Source of the DNA: Rikenellaceae bacterium
GTDB taxonomy: Bacteria > Bacteroidota > Bacteroidia > Bacteroidales > Rikenellaceae
Assembly (NCBI GenBank): GCA_015060165.1
Contig: SUZC01000009.1
Coordinates: 1-64,000, forward strand
Length of the DNA: 64,000 bases
Direction of reading: 5' to 3'
How positions within the stretch are numbered: position 1 is the first letter of the stretch; every line of letters starts with the position of its first letter. The notes under the pieces were generated by a model. It worked only from the letters and a program-made list of their open reading frames with translations. It made no database searches and was not told the DNA's origin. The position numbers and the translations under genes were made by a program. This document shows positions 60,472 to 64,000 of the stretch, piece after piece.

Positions 60472-62880
60472 ATGGATTTCAAGAGATTTTTTAACGACAA
60501 GAACAGAGTAGTCAAAGCGATGTGGGTGGTATGTATGGCCCCCGTTGCTCTGATATTTATTATGTTGGCATTGGCTGCCTTCGGAGTCTTCGGCCGTATG
60601 CCCTCGTTCGAGGAGTTGGAAAACCCGAAAAGCAACCTTGCAACCGAGATTTATGGCGACAATGGTCACGTTATCGGCACTTTCTTTGTCGAGAACCGCT
60701 CGTACGTTCAGTATGAGGAGCTTTTTCCGCAGGATTCCACAGCTCATCTGGAGTTGGATGGCCACAGAGTACCGCCCATCGTAGCTGCACTTATTGCCAC
60801 CGAGGACGTCCGTTTCCGTAACCATTCAGGAATCGACATTCCATCGTTGTTCCGTGTGGGAATCAAGACCATCGCACTTAGAAACTCATCACAGGGAGGT
60901 GGTAGTACCATCACTCAGCAGTTGGCCAAAAACCTCTTCCCGCGCGATACTGTTCGTAATCGTGGAAAATTGGGTCGCACGATGAAGCTCGTGCAGTCGA
61001 AATTCAAGGAGTGGATTACTGCTTTGAAACTTGAACACAACTACACCAAAAACGAGATTGCAGCTATGTATCTCAACACCGTTGGTTATGGTTCAAATGC
61101 CTATGGTATCAAATCGGCCGCCAGTACCTTCTTTGGCAAATCTCCCGATGAACTGAATATTCAGGAGGCTGCTGTGTTGGTGGGCGTGGTAAATGCCCCC
61201 ACGCGATACTCTCCGATTATCAACCCGGAAAATTCGTTGGCCCGTCGTAATGTGGTCTTAAGCCGTATGCGTAGCGCAGGAGCTATCTCGCGCAAAGAGT
61301 GCGACTCGCTCTCGGCGTTGCCCATCTCGCTCAATTATAAGCCTATTACCCACAATAGCGGCGAAGCTACCTATTTCCGTGAGATGTTGCGCAATACGAT
61401 GAACGCCAAGCGTCCGGTACGTCGTCAATTCCTCACCGACTGGGATTATGAGCAGGCCATTAAAGAGTACGATGAGAATCCTCTTGTTGGTTGGTGTCAC
61501 AAAAACAAGAAGGCCGACGGTAGCTCATACAATATCTATCGTGATGGTCTGAGAATCTACACCACCATCAGCCCCGCAATGCAGAAGTATGCCGAGCAGG
61601 CCATTCAGAAGCAGATGGAAACCGTCATCCAGCCACGAATGGATCGCCAGGTGAAGGCCACAGGAGTCCTTTTCCAGGATACCAAACCCGAGGAGAGAGA
61701 GGCTATCATCAAGCGAGCAATGAAGAATTCCGACCGCTATCGCGAAATGAAGAAGGATGGTGTGGCCGAGAAGGATATTTACGCTTCGTTTGAGAAGAAG
61801 TGCAAGATGCGTATCTTTACTTTTAAGGGTGAACGCGATACTGTGCTCACTCCGCGCGATTCAATCCTGCACCACAAGCGAATTATGCGAGCTTCGTTTG
61901 TGGCGATGGATCCCCGTTCGGGTCACGTGAAAGCCTATGTGGGCGGCCCTAACTTCCGCTACTTCAAGTACGATATGGCCAAGCAGGGTAAGCGTCAGAT
62001 TGGTTCAACGGTAAAACCGTTTATCTATACCTTTGCGATCGATCAGCTGGGTCTTACACCTTGTACCTACGCTCCTAACCTGCCGGTTTCAATCGAAACT
62101 CCCGCAGGCATCTGGTCGCCCAAGGAGGCCGGCAAGGTGGAATACGATGGCGTACAGCACCCACTATATTGGGGATTGGCCAACTCGCGTAACAACTACT
62201 CGGCGTGGATTATGAAGCAGGCTAAGCAGCCTGAAACGGTAGCCGACTTCCTTCATAATATGGGAATCAACAGCTACATCTATCCCGCTTATGCGTTGTG
62301 TCTGGGAGCCTTTGAATCGAATGTATACGAATTGGTTAGTGCCTATTCGACTTTCGTCAACGAGGGAGTGCATATCGATCCGATTTTTGTCACCCGTATC
62401 GAGGACAGGCAGGGCAACCTTATCTCGAGCTTCGTTCCGCAATCGCACGATGCGGTCAACAAATATACGGCTTATACTATGCTCACAATGTTGCAGCGCG
62501 TAATCACAATGGGTACAGGAGGTCGCCTCGGTTGGCAATTCGGTATGAAGGATATGGAGATTGGCGGTAAGACGGGTACTTCAAACGAAAACCGCGATGC
62601 ATGGTTTATGTGTGTCACACCTCATCTTGTGGCAGGCTCGTGGGTAGGTGGCGAGGATCAGTCGGTTCACCTTTCGTATAGTGCCGAGGGTAGTGTTATG
62701 GCATTGCCTATCGTTGGAGAGTTCCTTACCAAGATTTATGCTGACCCATCACTCGGTATGAATCGCGAGGCCCGTTTCTCTCGTCCTGAGGGGTGGCAGT
62801 CGTATGATTGCCCGAAGGAGATGGCAGCCGACGGAGTTGTGGTTGAGCAGGCAACAGAGGCCGATGAATTCTTCGACTAG
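60472..62880 (+). CDS. mrcA: Penicillin-binding protein 1A (bifunctional peptidoglycan synthase)
   Basis: 802 residues from the ATG at 60472; a TTG six codons earlier is a poorer start. One membrane helix (about 17-40). The glycosyltransferase domain has EDVRFRNHSGID with E111 and GGGSTITQQLAKNLF. The transpeptidase has GSTVKPF with Ser512 and Lys515, SRN (572-574) and KTGTSNE (700-706). Together these polymerise glycan strands and cross-link stem peptides in the periplasm. The two domains are joined by a long interdomain region. asd follows after 91 bp. Confidence 0.95.
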   Translation: MDFKRFFNDKNRVVKAMWVVCMAPVALIFIMLALAAFGVFGRMPSFEELENPKSNLATEIYGDNGHVIGTFFVENRSYVQYEELFPQDSTAHLELDGHRVPPIVAALIATEDVRFRNHSGIDIPSLFRVGIKTIALRNSSQGGGSTITQQLAKNLFPRDTVRNRGKLGRTMKLVQSKFKEWITALKLEHNYTKNEIAAMYLNTVGYGSNAYGIKSAASTFFGKSPDELNIQEAAVLVGVVNAPTRYSPIINPENSLARRNVVLSRMRSAGAISRKECDSLSALPISLNYKPITHNSGEATYFREMLRNTMNAKRPVRRQFLTDWDYEQAIKEYDENPLVGWCHKNKKADGSSYNIYRDGLRIYTTISPAMQKYAEQAIQKQMETVIQPRMDRQVKATGVLFQDTKPEEREAIIKRAMKNSDRYREMKKDGVAEKDIYASFEKKCKMRIFTFKGERDTVLTPRDSILHHKRIMRASFVAMDPRSGHVKAYVGGPNFRYFKYDMAKQGKRQIGSTVKPFIYTFAIDQLGLTPCTYAPNLPVSIETPAGIWSPKEAGKVEYDGVQHPLYWGLANSRNNYSAWIMKQAKQPETVADFLHNMGINSYIYPAYALCLGAFESNVYELVSAYSTFVNEGVHIDPIFVTRIEDRQGNLISSFVPQSHDAVNKYTAYTMLTMLQRVITMGTGGRLGWQFGMKDMEIGGKTGTSNENRDAWFMCVTPHLVAGSWVGGEDQSVHLSYSAEGSVMALPIVGEFLTKIYADPSLGMNREARFSRPEGWQSYDCPKEMAADGVVVEQATEADEFFD

Positions 62881-62971
62881 GCCTGCGGAGTACGCAAGTT
62901 AGAACATCAGAATAGAAATTAGGTTAGAAAGTCTCGGCCATTGGCCGAATATAAGATTTAGGTTAAAAGAT

Positions 62972-63979
62972 ATGAAAATTGCAATTGTGGGCGCGAGTGG
63001 CGCCGTAGGTCAGGAGTTTCTGACCATCCTTAACGAGAGAGTAGATTTCCCCGTGGACGAGCTTTTGCTGTTCGGATCGGAGCGCAGTGCAGGATCGAAA
63101 TATGAGTTTCGTGGTAAGCAGATTGAGGTAAAGTTGTTGCAGCATAACGACGACTTCAAGGGTGTCGACATCGCCCTCACATCGGCTGGTGGCTCAACTT
63201 CAATCGAGTTTGCCGAGACTATCACCAAGCACGGCACATTGATGATTGATAACTCGTCGGCATTCCGTATGGAGGCCGATGTGCCATTGGTTGTGCCTGA
63301 GGTTAATCCCGAGGACGCTCTCAATGCTCCACGTCGCATCATTGCTAATCCTAACTGCACTACAATCCAGATGGTTGTAGCGTTGAACGCTATCGAAAAG
63401 CTCTCGCACATCAAGCGTGTTCACGTTGCTACCTACCAGTCGGCAAGTGGTGGCGGTGCGCAGGCTATGGCCGAACTTAAACACCAATACGAGCAGTTGG
63501 TAGCAGGCGAAGAGCCTACGGTAAACAAATTCGCTTACCAGTTGGCCTATAATGTAATTCCGCACATCGACGTATTCACCGACAACGACTACACTAAGGA
63601 GGAGATGAAGATGTTCAACGAAACCCGCAAGATTATGCACTCTGATATTGCCGTTTCGGCTACATGTGTGCGCGTGCCTGTTATGCGCGCTCACTCTGAG
63701 AGTATATGGGTTGAGACCGAGCGACCAATCTCAATCGAGGAGGCTCGCGAGGCGTTCTCAACGAGCGAGGGTATCGTGCTGATGGACGAGCCATCGGAGA
63801 AGGTCTATCCAATGCCTCTGTTTATTGCGGGCAAAGATCCCGTATATGTGGGCCGTATCCGTAAGGATCTCACCAACGAGAATGGCCTTGCGTTCTGGTG
63901 CGTAGCCGACCAAATCAAGAAGGGCGCAGCTCTCAACGCAGTGCAGATTGCCGAGTGGATTATCCGCAATAAGAAGTAG
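62972..63979 (+). CDS. asd: Aspartate-semialdehyde dehydrogenase
   Basis: 335 residues. It reduces aspartyl phosphate to the semialdehyde with NADPH, for lysine, threonine, methionine and diaminopimelate. The N-terminal loop is [12 protein letters not shown], and the catalytic Cys is C129 in [26 protein letters not shown] and [18 protein letters not shown] are typical of the family. The gene is complete, with TAG at 63977-63979. The kinase preceding it in the pathway, lysC, is 48 kb away in this window. It lies beside a peptidoglycan synthase gene, and its product feeds wall peptides. Confidence 0.95.
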   Translation: MKIAIVGASGAVGQEFLTILNERVDFPVDELLLFGSERSAGSKYEFRGKQIEVKLLQHNDDFKGVDIALTSAGGSTSIEFAETITKHGTLMIDNSSAFRMEADVPLVVPEVNPEDALNAPRRIIANPNCTTIQMVVALNAIEKLSHIKRVHVATYQSASGGGAQAMAELKHQYEQLVAGEEPTVNKFAYQLAYNVIPHIDVFTDNDYTKEEMKMFNETRKIMHSDIAVSATCVRVPVMRAHSESIWVETERPISIEEAREAFSTSEGIVLMDEPSEKVYPMPLFIAGKDPVYVGRIRKDLTNENGLAFWCVADQIKKGAALNAVQIAEWIIRNKK

Positions 63980-64000
63980 TCAAATAACGTTGGCTTAGGC

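Overview
The window is chromosomal DNA of a Bacteroidota member, most likely order Bacteroidales. The evidence is a SusD protein followed by SusE/F-position lipoproteins, exported glycoside hydrolases, the recF-DciA neighbourhood, a B12-dependent ribonucleotide reductase, and repeated promoters of the form TTTG-N19/20-TAnnTTTG instead of the E. coli -35/-10 type. Composition is moderate in G+C except for one clearly AT-rich insertion. Genus cannot be fixed from sequence alone.

Layout. 1-3314: end of a polysaccharide-utilisation operon (partial SusD, DUF5000-type and DUF4998-type lipoproteins). 3662-9655: murA with an Asp in place of the usual catalytic Cys, a secreted DUF1080 protein, a large FAD/Fe-S dehydrogenase, and a YebC regulator. 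9766-12245: an AT-rich island bounded by a 28-bp imperfect direct repeat, carrying one DUF262/DUF1524 protein of the GmrSD restriction type. 12262-25668: housekeeping genes (tsaC, thioesterase, lysC, Nudix, birA, gcvH, mdh, recF, dciA, OmpA, nrdJ, ridA), including a lumazine-synthase-like gene that has lost the catalytic motifs. 25801-33374: a META lipoprotein, then a minus-strand run that may be one operon led by cstA, with an unknown protein, an esterase, an exported-looking Fe-S aldo/keto reductase, a membrane Fe-S protein and a phosphoesterase.

33556-41463: tRNA-Thr, tRNA-Ser, queD, polA, two glycosyltransferase-like genes, a FAD dehydrogenase and tRNA-Leu, which is followed by an inverted 19-nt copy of its own 3' end. 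41509-53010: a small barrel protein, a GxGYxYP-family/GH36 pair, rmuC, a small PPase-like protein, a ROK regulator with a 16-bp palindrome at its start, a GNAT enzyme, a CBM48-like esterase and a GH78-like protein. 53099-63979: a solitary DUF4435 (TOPRIM-like) protein, SUI1, a zinc-protease-like outer-membrane protein, a GH57/38-like hydrolase, penicillin-binding protein 1A and asd.

Main themes are exported glycan degradation, envelope building and central metabolism. The best candidates for new biology are the repeat-bounded restriction island, the apparently inactive RibH homologue, the tRNA-Leu-derived scar, and the protease/barrel fusion. No CRISPR array, rRNA, integrase or IS element was seen.
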